A stretch of 64,000 nucleotides of DNA from a bacterium. Lineage in GTDB: Bacteria > Bacillota > Clostridia > Oscillospirales > Oscillospiraceae. Shown piece by piece: positions 34,682-43,077 of the stretch. The notes under the pieces are model-generated. The model made no database searches. It had not been told where the DNA came from and was given only the letters and a program-made list of their open reading frames with translations. The stretch spans positions 1 through 64,000 of the forward strand of contig SFVC01000004.1 of the NCBI GenBank assembly GCA_004560375.1, in the 5' to 3' direction. Both the position numbers and the translations under genes were made by a program. Within the stretch, counting starts at the first letter, position 1; every line of letters begins with the position of its first letter.

Positions 34682-34710
34682 ATTATAGCATAGCGGCCGC
34701 CGAAGTGCAA
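34682..34710 (-). promoter_or_regulatory. sigma-A-type promoter of the flgB operon
   Basis: TTGCAC (34710-34705), 17-bp spacer, TATAAT (34687-34682) with a TGC extended -10 immediately upstream. It is the only good promoter in front of flgB. Confidence 0.65.
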
Positions 34711-34723
34711 CCACTTTTTTGCC

Positions 34724-34786
34724 GGAAACCCTGCTCAATCCCTTGTCCTTACGCCGGAAAACCGCCCTAACATCTGGTGGAAAACC
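34724..34786 (-). repeat. GGTTTTCC-type boxes upstream of the flagellar promoter
   Basis: On the minus strand GGTTTTCC occurs at 34786-34779 and 34763-34756 and GGTTTCC at 34730-34724, all upstream of the -35 element; a related TTTTCCGG-type element lies on the opposite strand near 34803-34811. The rest of the 34,687-34,902 gap contains a GC-rich hairpin at about 34872-34899 lacking a T tract. Confidence 0.4.
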
Positions 34787-34902
34787 GGGTATTTTCCCCA
34801 CTTTTCCGGCATGAACACTTATTCTGGGAAAATTGGGCTCTCCTCCCTTTTATTCCCTGTTTCGACAGCGGACGGGGGCGGGCCCTCCGGCCCGCCCCGC
34901 GT

Positions 34903-37469
34903 TCACTTGATGTACTTGTCCAGCAGACGCATGACCTCCCGCACGTCGATGGGCTTGGCGATATGGGCGTTCATGCCGCAGTCCAGGGCCCGCTTCACGT
35001 CCTCCGCAAAAGCGTCGGCGGTCATGGCGAGGATGGGCAGATCCCGATCCCCCCGCTCCAGTTCCCGGATCACCTGGGTGGCCTCGTAGCCCCCCATCAC
35101 CGGCATCCGGATGTCCATCAGGATGCCGTCATAATACCCCTCCGGGGAGCTCTGGAACATCTCCACGCAGATCTGGCCGTTCTCCGCCCAGTCCAGCAGG
35201 AGTCCCTCCTCCCCCAGCAGCTCGGAGGCGATCTCCCAGTTGAGCTCATTGTCCTGCCAGCAGGATGCGTTTGCCGGAGAGATCCCGGTGGGTTTCCGTC
35301 AGCCGCTCCTCCTCCTTCTCGGGCAGGTCGGTGAACTGCCGCAGGGAGTTGAACAGCGTGGACTTGAACAGGGGCTTGGCGATAAAGCCGGTGATCCCCG
35401 CCTCCCGGGCGTCGTGCTCGATCTCCGCCCAGTCGTAGGCGGAGATGAGCAGGATGGGCAGATCCTCCCCCAGCTCCTCCCGGATCCGCCGGGCGGTGGC
35501 GATGCCGTCCATCCCGGGCAGCTTCCAGTCCAGCAGGATAATCTGGTAGTCGTCTCCCCGCTTGTGGCGCTTCACCGCCATGTCCAGGGCGCTCTCCCCG
35601 TCCAGCGCCCACTCGGCGCTGACCCCGATGGACGCCAGCGACGCCACCGTGGACTCGCACAGCTGCTGGTCATCGTCCACCACCAGCATATTCCAGTTGG
35701 GGAGGATCATGTCCTCCTCCAGAACCTCGGCCTTCTCCAGATCCAGGGTGACAGAGAACTCGGTGCCCTTCCCCTGGTGGCTCTTGACGTCGATGGAGCC
35801 GCCCATGGCGTCCACCACGATGAACTTGGTGATGGCCATGCCCAGCCCGGTGCCCTCGGTGCGGTGAACCCGGGCGCTGTCCTCCCGGGCAAAGGAGTCG
35901 AAGATGTGCTCCATAAATTGGTTGGACATCCCGATCCCCGTGTCCTGCACCTGGATGTGGATGCGTACAAACCCCTCCCCCTTGGGGGATTTCTCCTCAT
36001 GCATGGCCACATGGATCGCGCCCCCCTCGGGGGTGAACTTGATGGCGTTGGACAGCAGGTTCAGCAGCACCTGGTTGAGCCGCACGCTGTCGCACAGCAC
36101 GTTCTCGGTGGAGATATCGTGGATGAACACGTCGAACTGCTGCTGTTTGGCCTTCACCTGGGGCTGGCAGATGGACACGATGCCGTCCACCACCTCCCGC
36201 AGGGACACCTGATCCAGATTCAGCGTCATCTTGCCGCTCTCGATTTTGGACATATCCAGCACGTCGTTGATGAGCCCCAGCAGATGCTTGCTGGACAATG
36301 TGATCTTCTTCAGGCAGTTCTGCACCTGCTTGGTGTCGTCGATGTTGGCGGTGGCGATGGCGGTCATGCCCACAATGGCGTTCATGGGGGTGCGGATGTC
36401 ATGGGACATATTGGACAAAAATTCGCTCTTGGCCCGGTTGGCGTGCTCCGCCTCCTTCTGGGCGGCCTCCGCCGCCTGCCGGGCCTCCTCCAGCTCCCGC
36501 ACCTGGGCCTTGGTGAGCTTCAGATACTTGAAAAACACCAGCAGCAGGGCCCCCAGCACCACCGCCGCCACCAGTACCGTGAGCCACGTCCATTCCGCGG
36601 TGAAGTTCCGGATGGTGCTGTCCATGGATCCGTAGGGCATAAACGTGATGAGGTACCACTCGGAATAGGGCAGGTGGGTGCAGTACAGGTGGTAGCGCTC
36701 CCCGCCCATGGTGAACTCGTTGGAGTAGTCCACCCCCATGGTCATGGTCTCGGACAGCACCTGGATGTACTCCTCCGGCGTCATGCCGTTGATGTCCCCA
36801 TAGGCGGCGCGCACCCGCTCAAAATAGCTGTTGCGGTAGGCGTCGGCGGTGCGGATCACGAAGGTGCCGTCCTTGCGGATGATGTAGGAGTAGGCCCGCT
36901 CGCTGTTCTCCTCCAGGGTGAGGTTGTCGCTGATATAGGACACGGGCAGCCCCGCCACCAGCGCCACGCAGTCATGATCCTCCGCGGCGGGGAAGGGGGG
37001 AGGGCATCCCCAGCAGCACCACCTTCTCCTCCATGGCGTTCACCCCGATGGCCACCTTCTGCTGGTCGTTCTCCAGCGACTCCAGGAAAGGCTCCGGATC
37101 GGTTACCGTCACCGGGGCTCCGTACAGCATCCGGATGGAGCCGTCGCTGCCGCAGAAGCCCAGGTAGCTGAAATCCCGGGCCTTGCCTCCGGCGATCAGC
37201 TCCTTTTGAAGCTCCGGATCGTCGTGCACCGCGGCGGAGGGGATGGTGTCGGCCAGTGAGCGCAACTGATTCATCTGAAGAATGATAATGCTCTCAAAAT
37301 GGCTGGAGGTCTGCTGGCTCATCCGGGACATATACAGCGTGCCCACCTGGTTGATGGCCTGGGCGCTCTGCCCGCTCATGTGCAGGGAGAAGGCGGTGAA
37401 CACGCACACGCACAGCAGCACAATCCCGATGAGGCTGCCCCGCAGGAACCGGGTCGTCTTGTTGTTCAT
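34903..37469 (-). pseudogene. hybrid sensor histidine kinase (HK-REC-REC), two frameshifts
   Basis: Start ATG 37469 overlaps the hpt stop (ATGA). An N-terminal membrane helix, an extracellular sensor of dCache type and a second helix (TVLVAAVVLGALLLVFFKYL) are followed by HisKA (FLSNMSHDIRTPMNAIVGM), an ATPase domain (LLSNAIKFTPEGG, DTGIGMS, GTGLGMAI), a first receiver (LLDWKLPGMDG) and a second receiver (GILMDIRMPVMGG). Frame breaks: at a G6 tract, 36996-37001, where deleting one base restores a clean join; and near 35246-35253, where ILLAGQ-stop should continue as DNELNWEIASELL. All catalytic motifs are otherwise intact, so the damage is recent or the breaks are sequencing errors. Last gene of the c-di-GMP phosphorelay operon. 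Confidence 0.8.
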
Positions 37470-37828
37470 CCCGCGGAGGCCTCCTGAAAGGCGCGGATGG
37501 CCTGGGCGGTCTGCCGATACTCCGCCTTCACCTGCTCCGCCAGGGCGTCCGCCTCCGGGGTATAGCCGTGGCGCAGCGCCTCGCTCAGCGCGCTGCTGGA
37601 CTCGCCCAGCAGGGTGAAGCTCAGGTTCTGGCACACGCCCTTGATGGTGTGGGCGGCCCGGAACGCCTCCTCATAGTCTCCTGACTCCATGGAGGAGCAC
37701 AGCAGATCATAGCTCTTGTCCTCCAGAAAACGCAGCACAAACTTCTGGATCATCTTCTCGCTGCGAAGGCGGCCCAGCACCTCGTCGTAGTCCCCGCCCA
37801 GGGCGGTGTAGCATTCTTGCAGCGTCAT
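37466..37828 (-). CDS. stand-alone Hpt phosphotransfer protein
   Basis: 120 residues. The phospho-accepting His lies in AFRAAHTIKGVCQNLSFTLL, the standard Hpt motif, within a helical bundle. It would relay phosphate between the hybrid kinase receivers and the response regulator encoded just upstream. Stop overlaps the kinase start by four bases, and it begins 18 bp after the REC-HD-GYP-GGDEF gene. Confidence 0.88.
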   Translation of the reverse strand: MTLQECYTALGGDYDEVLGRLRSEKMIQKFVLRFLEDKSYDLLCSSMESGDYEEAFRAAHTIKGVCQNLSFTLLGESSSALSEALRHGYTPEADALAEQVKAEYRQTAQAIRAFQEASAG

Positions 37829-37846
37829 CGCGCATACGCTCTTTTC

Positions 37847-39937
37847 TCAGTTCTCCGCGGGCCGTCCCCCGTCGATGGGGGAGATCACGGACAGGGTTCC
37901 CTTCATGCTGTTATTATAAAAGCGATAGTGCCCCCGTCCGGAGCGCTTCACGGTGTACAGGGCCTGATCCGCCGCCTGGAACAGGGTGTCGTAGTCGGTG
38001 CCCTGCCCCTGGGTGGTGGCCACCCCCATGCTGATGGAGATAGGAAAGTCCTTATACTGCCCCTCCAGAGAGGCAAAGATCCGCTGGATGGCGGGTTCCA
38101 CCTCCAGCTTGCACTCCAGCAGGATCAGGAACTCGTCCCCGCCCACCCGGGCGGCGATGTCGCCTCCCCGGATGCACTGGCGCAGCTTGTCGGCCAGGTG
38201 CATCAGCACCTCGTCCCCGAACATATGGCCGTAGGTATCGTTGGCTTGTTTAAAGTGATCCAGGTCGATGATGGCCAGGGCGAAATTGCCGTCCGGCCGC
38301 TCCGCCAGGCGATCCTCGATCCGTTTCTTGGCGGTGGCATGGTTCAGAAGGCCGGTCATGGCGTCGTGGGTGGCCATGCGCTTCAGGTTGTCCATCATCA
38401 TCCGGGAGTCGTGTATGTCCATGACCTTGCCGATGGCGCCGGTGTACCGGGGGGGCTCGTCGGAGGACCAGGTGGCCCGGGCCACGATCCGCGTCCAGCG
38501 GTACTCGCCGTCCATGTTCAGCATACAGTCGTAGGTGATCACCGGGCGCCCCGGCGTGGTGCCGCGCAGGGCGTCGGACAGTCCCCGCCAGTTCTCCTGG
38601 CCCAGCCGGCCCATGGACTTTTCGTCGTGGAGGGGATCCAGGGTGATCTCGGACAGCCCCAGCTTCTCCGCCCCCCAGGCGGTGAGGGTCACCATGGGCG
38701 GCTGGACGGTGTATTCGAACTGCACCTCCTCCGTCATGGCGGCGAAGAAGCTGTACTTCATCCGCTCGTGCTCCAGCAGCTCCAGGGTGCGCTCGGAGGC
38801 GGTGAGCTCCTCATGCTTGTGCAGCTCCCGGGCCACGTTCTGCATCTCCCGCCGGCTCTGCCGCACCGCGTTGTCCCCCTCCAGCTCATCCCGGATGAGA
38901 TCCGCGTTGTCCCGCAGGCACTCCATCACCAGGGGGTTAAAGGTGCCGCACTCGCCGTCCAGGATCATCTGCACGGCCCGCTCGTGGCTGTAGGCGGGTT
39001 TGTACACCCGCTCGGAGGTGAGCGCGTCGTACACGTCGGCCAGGGCCACCATCTGGGCGGATATGGGGATCTCGTCCTCCTTCAGGCCGTCCGGGTAACC
39101 CTTGCCGTCCCATCGTTCGTGGTGCCAGCGGCAGATCTCATAGGCCGCCTTCACCAGCGGCTCGTTCTGGTAATCGGCCGGCAGATCCTCCAGCATCCGC
39201 GCGCCGATCATGGAGTGGCTTTTCATGATGGCGAACTCCTCGGGGGTGAACCGCCCGGGCTTGTTGAGGATCTCCTCCGGAATGGCGATCTTGCCGATGT
39301 CGTGGAGGGCGGAGGCGGTGCTGATGAGGGAGATCTCCTCCTGGGACAGACGGTACTTGTCCGTCCTACGCATCAGCGCCGTCAGCAGGGTCTCGGTGAG
39401 TATGTGCACGTGGCGCACGTGCATTCCGCTCTCCCCGTTGCGGAACTCCACGATATGGCTGAGTATGTCGATCATCAGGCTGCTGCGGCGCTCCTTCTCG
39501 TAGATCTGCTCCGCCACCATGGACACCAGCTTCTTCTGCTTGGCGTACAGCAGCACGGTGTTCACCACCCGGCGGCGGACGATCAGCGCGTTGAAGGGCC
39601 GGCTGATGAAGTCGGTCACCCCCAGATCGAAGGCCCGCTCCACGTGGGTGGAGCCGCTCTCCGCCGAGATCATGATCACCGGGATGTCCTCAATCCACCG
39701 GTTTTTGTTCATAACGTTCAGCACGCCGAAGCCATCCAGCTCCGGCATGACGATATCCAGCAGCACCAGCGAGATCTCCTCGCCCCGCTTTTGCAGCATG
39801 GCCACGCCCTCATTGCCGTTTTCCGCCTCCAGAATCTCATACTCGTCCCCCAGCATATCGGCCAGGATGGATCGGTTCATCTCCGAGTCGTCCACAATGA
39901 GGATTTTCTGTTTATCTGACACTCTCTCCAAAGGCAC
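37847..39937 (-). CDS. response regulator with HD-GYP, PAS and GGDEF domains
   Basis: 696 residues, start GTG 39937 with AAAGGGGG. Residues about 10-130: receiver (ILIVDDSEMNRS; Asp in LVLLDIVMPELDG). Residues about 155-335: HD-GYP c-di-GMP phosphodiesterase with HDIGK and HHERWDGKGYPDG. Residues about 390-510: PAS/PAC-like region (EYRWTRIVARATW). Residues about 515-680: diguanylate cyclase with RVGGDEFLIL and an RxxD inhibitory site (RGGD) exactly five residues upstream. Both catalytic modules look intact, so the protein could make and break c-di-GMP depending on phosphorylation. First gene of the operon with hpt and the hybrid kinase, just upstream of the flagellar operon on the same strand. 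Confidence 0.9.
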   Translation of the reverse strand: MPLERVSDKQKILIVDDSEMNRSILADMLGDEYEILEAENGNEGVAMLQKRGEEISLVLLDIVMPELDGFGVLNVMNKNRWIEDIPVIMISAESGSTHVERAFDLGVTDFISRPFNALIVRRRVVNTVLLYAKQKKLVSMVAEQIYEKERRSSLMIDILSHIVEFRNGESGMHVRHVHILTETLLTALMRRTDKYRLSQEEISLISTASALHDIGKIAIPEEILNKPGRFTPEEFAIMKSHSMIGARMLEDLPADYQNEPLVKAAYEICRWHHERWDGKGYPDGLKEDEIPISAQMVALADVYDALTSERVYKPAYSHERAVQMILDGECGTFNPLVMECLRDNADLIRDELEGDNAVRQSRREMQNVARELHKHEELTASERTLELLEHERMKYSFFAAMTEEVQFEYTVQPPMVTLTAWGAEKLGLSEITLDPLHDEKSMGRLGQENWRGLSDALRGTTPGRPVITYDCMLNMDGEYRWTRIVARATWSSDEPPRYTGAIGKVMDIHDSRMMMDNLKRMATHDAMTGLLNHATAKKRIEDRLAERPDGNFALAIIDLDHFKQANDTYGHMFGDEVLMHLADKLRQCIRGGDIAARVGGDEFLILLECKLEVEPAIQRIFASLEGQYKDFPISISMGVATTQGQGTDYDTLFQAADQALYTVKRSGRGHYRFYNNSMKGTLSVISPIDGGRPAEN

Positions 39938-40009
39938 GCAGCCCCCTTTCTTCGGACTCCCTTCCGCCCCCGCGGGGCGGTTTTAAGGCATAGAAGGGCG
40001 CTTTGCATC

Positions 40010-40038
40010 ATCATACCACAATCAGCTCAGAAACACAA
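40010..40038 (-). promoter_or_regulatory. promoter of the REC-HD-GYP-GGDEF operon
   Basis: TTGTGT (40038-40033), 17 bp, TATGAT (40015-40010) on the minus strand, about 75 bp upstream of the GTG start. Confidence 0.5.
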
Positions 40039-40103
40039 GAATATATTTGCAAATTGAATGGGCAAAATTGGGCCGGGATCCGCCGATCCGGCCGGATTTT
40101 CCC

Positions 40104-40132
40104 TTGCCGAACGCCTCCGGTTGTGCTAAAAT
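40104..40132 (+). promoter_or_regulatory. promoter of the DUF1846 gene
   Basis: TTGCCG (40104-40109), 17 bp, TAAAAT (40127-40132), with TGC before the -10. The transcript would begin near 40139, so the GGAGGA at 40135-40140 lies at the start site and is unlikely to act as SD. Confidence 0.55.
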
Positions 40133-40150
40133 CTGGAGGAGCGCGCATCA

Positions 40151-40186
40151 GAGAGGGGGAAGGGGCCGTCCGCGGCCCCGCCGGCA
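40151..40186 (+). promoter_or_regulatory. SD separated from start codon by a UNCG-type hairpin
   Basis: GAGAGGGGGA (40151-40160) is the only SD-like run but lies 26 bases from ATG 40187. Between them GGGGCCG-TCCG-CGGCCCC (40162-40179) forms a 7-bp stem with a TCCG loop. Folded, it would leave about eight unpaired bases between SD and ATG. Confidence 0.5.
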
Positions 40187-41677
40187 ATGTACAACAGGAT
40201 CGGCTTTGACAATCAAAAGTATCTGGAGACCCAGTCCGCCCGCATACGGGAGCGGATCGCCCGGTTCGGCGGTAAGCTGTACCTGGAGTTCGGCGGCAAG
40301 CTGTTTGACGACAACCACGCCGCCCGGGTGCTGCCCGGCTTCGCTCCGGACAGCAAGATCCGGATGCTGCTGGAGCTGCGGGACAGCGTGGAGATGGTGA
40401 TCGTCATCAACGCCGCCGCCATCGAGCAGAACAAGGTGCGGGGGGATCTGGGCATCACCTACGACGAGGACGTGCTCCGCCTCATCGACACCTTCCGGGA
40501 AAAGGGGCTGTACGTGGGCAGCGTCGCCATCACCCAGTACGCGGGACAGACCGCCGCCGACCTGTTCAAGCGCCGGCTGGAGGAGCTGGGGGTGCGGGTC
40601 TACCTGCACTACCCCATCCCCGGCTATCCTCACGACGTGGGGCGGATCGTCTCCCCGGAGGGCTTTGGCAAAAACGATTACATCGAGACGGATCGGCCCC
40701 TGGTGGTGGTCACCGCCCCCGGCCCCGGCTCGGGGAAGATGGCCACCTGCCTGTCCCAGCTCTACCACCACCATATCCGGGGGGTGCGGGCGGGCTACGC
40801 CAAGTTCGAGACCTTCCCCATCTGGAATCTGCCCCTGAAGCACCCGGTGAACCTGGCCTACGAGGCGGCCACGGCGGATCTCAACGACGTGAACATGATC
40901 GACCCCTTCCACCTCCAGGCCTACGGGGAGACGACGGTGAACTACAACCGGGACGTGGAGGTGTTCCCGGTGCTCCAGGCCATGTTCGGCGAGATCATGG
41001 GGGAGAGCCCCTACAAGTCCCCCACGGACATGGGGGTGAACATGGTGGGCAACTGTATCGCCGACGACGAGGTGGTGTGCGCCGCGGCGAAGCAGGAGAT
41101 CGTCCGCCGGTACTATGCCGCCCTGTGCGATCGCCGCCGGGGCCAGGGCAGCGACGAGATCGTGTACAAGCTGGAGCTGCTGATGAAGCAGGCCCAGGCG
41201 GGCCCGGAGCTGCGCCCCGTGATCAAAACCGCCGAGGACAAGGAGGCGGAGACGGGGGAGCCCGCCGCCGCCATCCAGCTCCCCGACGGCCGGATCGCCG
41301 TGGGCAAGACCTCCGAGCTCATGGGGGCCGCCGCCGCCGCCCTGCTCAACGCCCTGAAGGCGCTGGCGGGCATTGAGCGCAAGGAGCACCTCATCACCCG
41401 GGAGGCCATCGAGCCCATCCAGGCCCTGAAGGTGGGCCACCTGGGCAGCCGCAACCCCCGCCTGCACAGCGACGAGGTGCTCATCGCCCTGGCCATCTCC
41501 ACCGCCACCCTGCCCCTGGCGGCCCGGGCGCTGGACAGCCTGGACCGCCTGCGGGACTGCGAGGCCCACTCGTCGGTCATCCTCACCGCCGCCGACAGTG
41601 GAACCTACGCCAAGCTGGGCCTGCGGCTGACCAGCACCCCCAAGTACCAGAGCAACCAGCAGCTCTATCACAAATGA
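40187..41677 (+). CDS. DUF1846 (UPF0371) family protein
   Basis: 496 residues, close to full family length. It matches the UPF0371 family throughout: opening RIGFDNQKYLETQSARIRER, FGGKLYLEFGGKLFDD, then VVVTAPGPGSGKMATCLSQL (a P-loop-like segment) and NRDVEVFPVLQAMFGEIMG. Structures are known for the family but the biochemical role is not. Transcribed divergently from the c-di-GMP operon, 69 bp upstream of cysK on the same strand. Confidence 0.9.
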   Translation: MYNRIGFDNQKYLETQSARIRERIARFGGKLYLEFGGKLFDDNHAARVLPGFAPDSKIRMLLELRDSVEMVIVINAAAIEQNKVRGDLGITYDEDVLRLIDTFREKGLYVGSVAITQYAGQTAADLFKRRLEELGVRVYLHYPIPGYPHDVGRIVSPEGFGKNDYIETDRPLVVVTAPGPGSGKMATCLSQLYHHHIRGVRAGYAKFETFPIWNLPLKHPVNLAYEAATADLNDVNMIDPFHLQAYGETTVNYNRDVEVFPVLQAMFGEIMGESPYKSPTDMGVNMVGNCIADDEVVCAAAKQEIVRRYYAALCDRRRGQGSDEIVYKLELLMKQAQAGPELRPVIKTAEDKEAETGEPAAAIQLPDGRIAVGKTSELMGAAAAALLNALKALAGIERKEHLITREAIEPIQALKVGHLGSRNPRLHSDEVLIALAISTATLPLAARALDSLDRLRDCEAHSSVILTAADSGTYAKLGLRLTSTPKYQSNQQLYHK

Positions 41678-41746
41678 GACGGACGAACCCCCGGCCGGCC
41701 GCCCGGGGTGCTAACCAGATGATATCGCAATTAGGAGGGATCTGCA

Positions 41747-42679
41747 ATGTCCAACATCTACCCATCCGCCGACCGGCTCATCGGCTCCACCCCCCTGCTG
41801 GAACTGAGCCGCCTCATGCAGGAGACCGGGGCCGGGGCCCGCATCCTGGCCAAGCTGGAATACCTCAACCCCGCCGGCTCCGTGAAGGATCGCGTGGCCA
41901 GGGCCATGATCGACCAGGCGGAGGCCGACGGGCGGCTGAAGCCCGGCGCCACCATCATCGAGCCCACCTCCGGCAACACCGGGATCGGGCTGGCCTGCGT
42001 GGCGGCGGCCCGGGGCTACCGGCTCCTCCTCACCATGCCGGAGACCATGAGCGTGGAGCGCCGCCAGCTGATGGCGGCCTACGGCGCGCAGGTGGTGCTC
42101 ACCGAGGGGGCCAAGGGGATGAAGGGGGCCATCGCCAGGGCGGAGGAGCTGGCCCGGGAGATCCCCGGCAGCTTCCTCCCCGGCCAGTTCGTCAACCCGG
42201 CCAACCCCGCCGCCCACTACGCCTCCACCGGCCCGGAGATCTGGGCGGACACCGACGGGCAAGTGGACGTCTTTGTGGCGGGGGTGGGCACCGGCGGCAC
42301 CATCACCGGCGTGGGCCGGTTTTTGAAGGAGCAAAACCCGGCTATCCGGGTGGTGGCGGTGGAGCCCAAGGGCTCCCCCGTCCTCAGTGAGGGCCGCGCC
42401 GGCCCCCACGGGATCCAGGGCATCGGCGCGGGCTTTGTGCCGGAGGTGCTGGATCCCGCCGTCTACGACGAGATCCTCCCCGTGTCCGAGGAGGACGCCT
42501 ATGCCGCCGGCCGTCTGATGGGCCGCAGGGAGGGCGTGCTGGTGGGCATCTCCTCCGGGGCGACCCTCCACGCGGCCATCACGCTGGCCAGGCGCCCGGA
42601 GCTTGCGGGGAAAGCCATCGTGGCCCTCCTGCCGGACACCGGCGACCGCTATCTGTCCACCCCCCTGTTCGCCGGCTGA
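41747..42679 (+). CDS. cysK: cysteine synthase (O-acetylserine thiol-lyase)
   Basis: 310 residues, SD TAGGAGGG. PLP-dependent fold type II: the Lys that binds PLP is in NPAGSVKDRVA, the substrate loop is EPTSGNTGIGLA and the phosphate-binding loop GVGTGGTITGVG; the Ser near the pyridine is in LVGISSGATLHA. Makes L-cysteine from O-acetylserine and sulfide. No serine acetyltransferase is adjacent. A bidirectional terminator follows. Confidence 0.95.
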   Translation: MSNIYPSADRLIGSTPLLELSRLMQETGAGARILAKLEYLNPAGSVKDRVARAMIDQAEADGRLKPGATIIEPTSGNTGIGLACVAAARGYRLLLTMPETMSVERRQLMAAYGAQVVLTEGAKGMKGAIARAEELAREIPGSFLPGQFVNPANPAAHYASTGPEIWADTDGQVDVFVAGVGTGGTITGVGRFLKEQNPAIRVVAVEPKGSPVLSEGRAGPHGIQGIGAGFVPEVLDPAVYDEILPVSEEDAYAAGRLMGRREGVLVGISSGATLHAAITLARRPELAGKAIVALLPDTGDRYLSTPLFAG

Positions 42680-42763
42680 GCGCAACCTCTGCTTTTGTAT
42701 GGGGCTGGCGCAGGGGGATCGCGGGGCAGGCGATCTCCCTGGTGAAAAGCTGTTACGACACGT

Positions 42764-42797
42764 AAAAGCGGGAGGCCCTCCGGGGCCTCCCGCTTTT
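42764..42797. terminator. bidirectional intrinsic terminator
   Basis: AAAAGCGGGAGGCC and GGCCTCCCGCTTTT flank a short CTCCGG-type loop. A-tract on one side and T-tract on the other let it serve both cysK and the converging WYL/zinc-ribbon gene. Confidence 0.88.
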
Positions 42798-42804
42798 GCT
42801 GTAC

Positions 42805-43077
42805 TCATTTTTTCCACCGCTTCAGCATGGGAAAGAACTGGTGCATCTGGGCCTTGGCCTGCTCCTGGGTCATGCCGGGGTTGGCCTGGGCCATCATGGG
42901 GGCGCAGAAGTCGATCATCTCGTCCATGGTCATTTCCCCCGCGAACTTCCCGTCCTTGTAGCAGTAGGAGCAGTAGTCCGCGCTGGGTGAGCCGTCCGCC
43001 TCGGTGCCGTGGGCGGCGCCGGGGCCCAGGGGCATCCCGCAGGACTGGCAGAATTTCATGTCTTTGTATTGTTCCAT
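42805..43077 (-). CDS. zinc-ribbon protein, probable internal start product
   Basis: 90 residues, same frame as the C-terminus of the WYL regulator. Four Cys (CQSCGMPLG and CSYCYKDG) look zinc-binding, followed by helices with MTMDEMIDFCAPMM and QAKAQMHQFFPML. Such small zinc-ribbon proteins are often separate genes next to WYL (YafY-like) regulators. The SD, a candidate promoter (CTGACA-17-GATGAT on the minus strand, about 43136-43108) and the 11-bp palindrome in front of it argue that this is a gene with its own signals, now read through from the regulator. Confidence 0.6.
   Translation of the reverse strand: MEQYKDMKFCQSCGMPLGPGAAHGTEADGSPSADYCSYCYKDGKFAGEMTMDEMIDFCAPMMAQANPGMTQEQAKAQMHQFFPMLKRWKK

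Noticed and set aside
34872..34899. Terminator after the hybrid kinase
   Set aside because: A strong GC hairpin exists but no T tract follows on either strand, so it is mentioned only in passing.
36972..37634. Separate 220-residue gene before the hybrid kinase
   Set aside because: Its first 55 codons are out-of-frame hpt sequence and its end is the frameshift point; the true start is 37469 and it belongs to the kinase.
41678..41746. Cysteine- or sulfur-responsive leader (T-box or SAM riboswitch) before cysK
   Set aside because: The gap is only 69 bases and shows just an SD and a short GC run.
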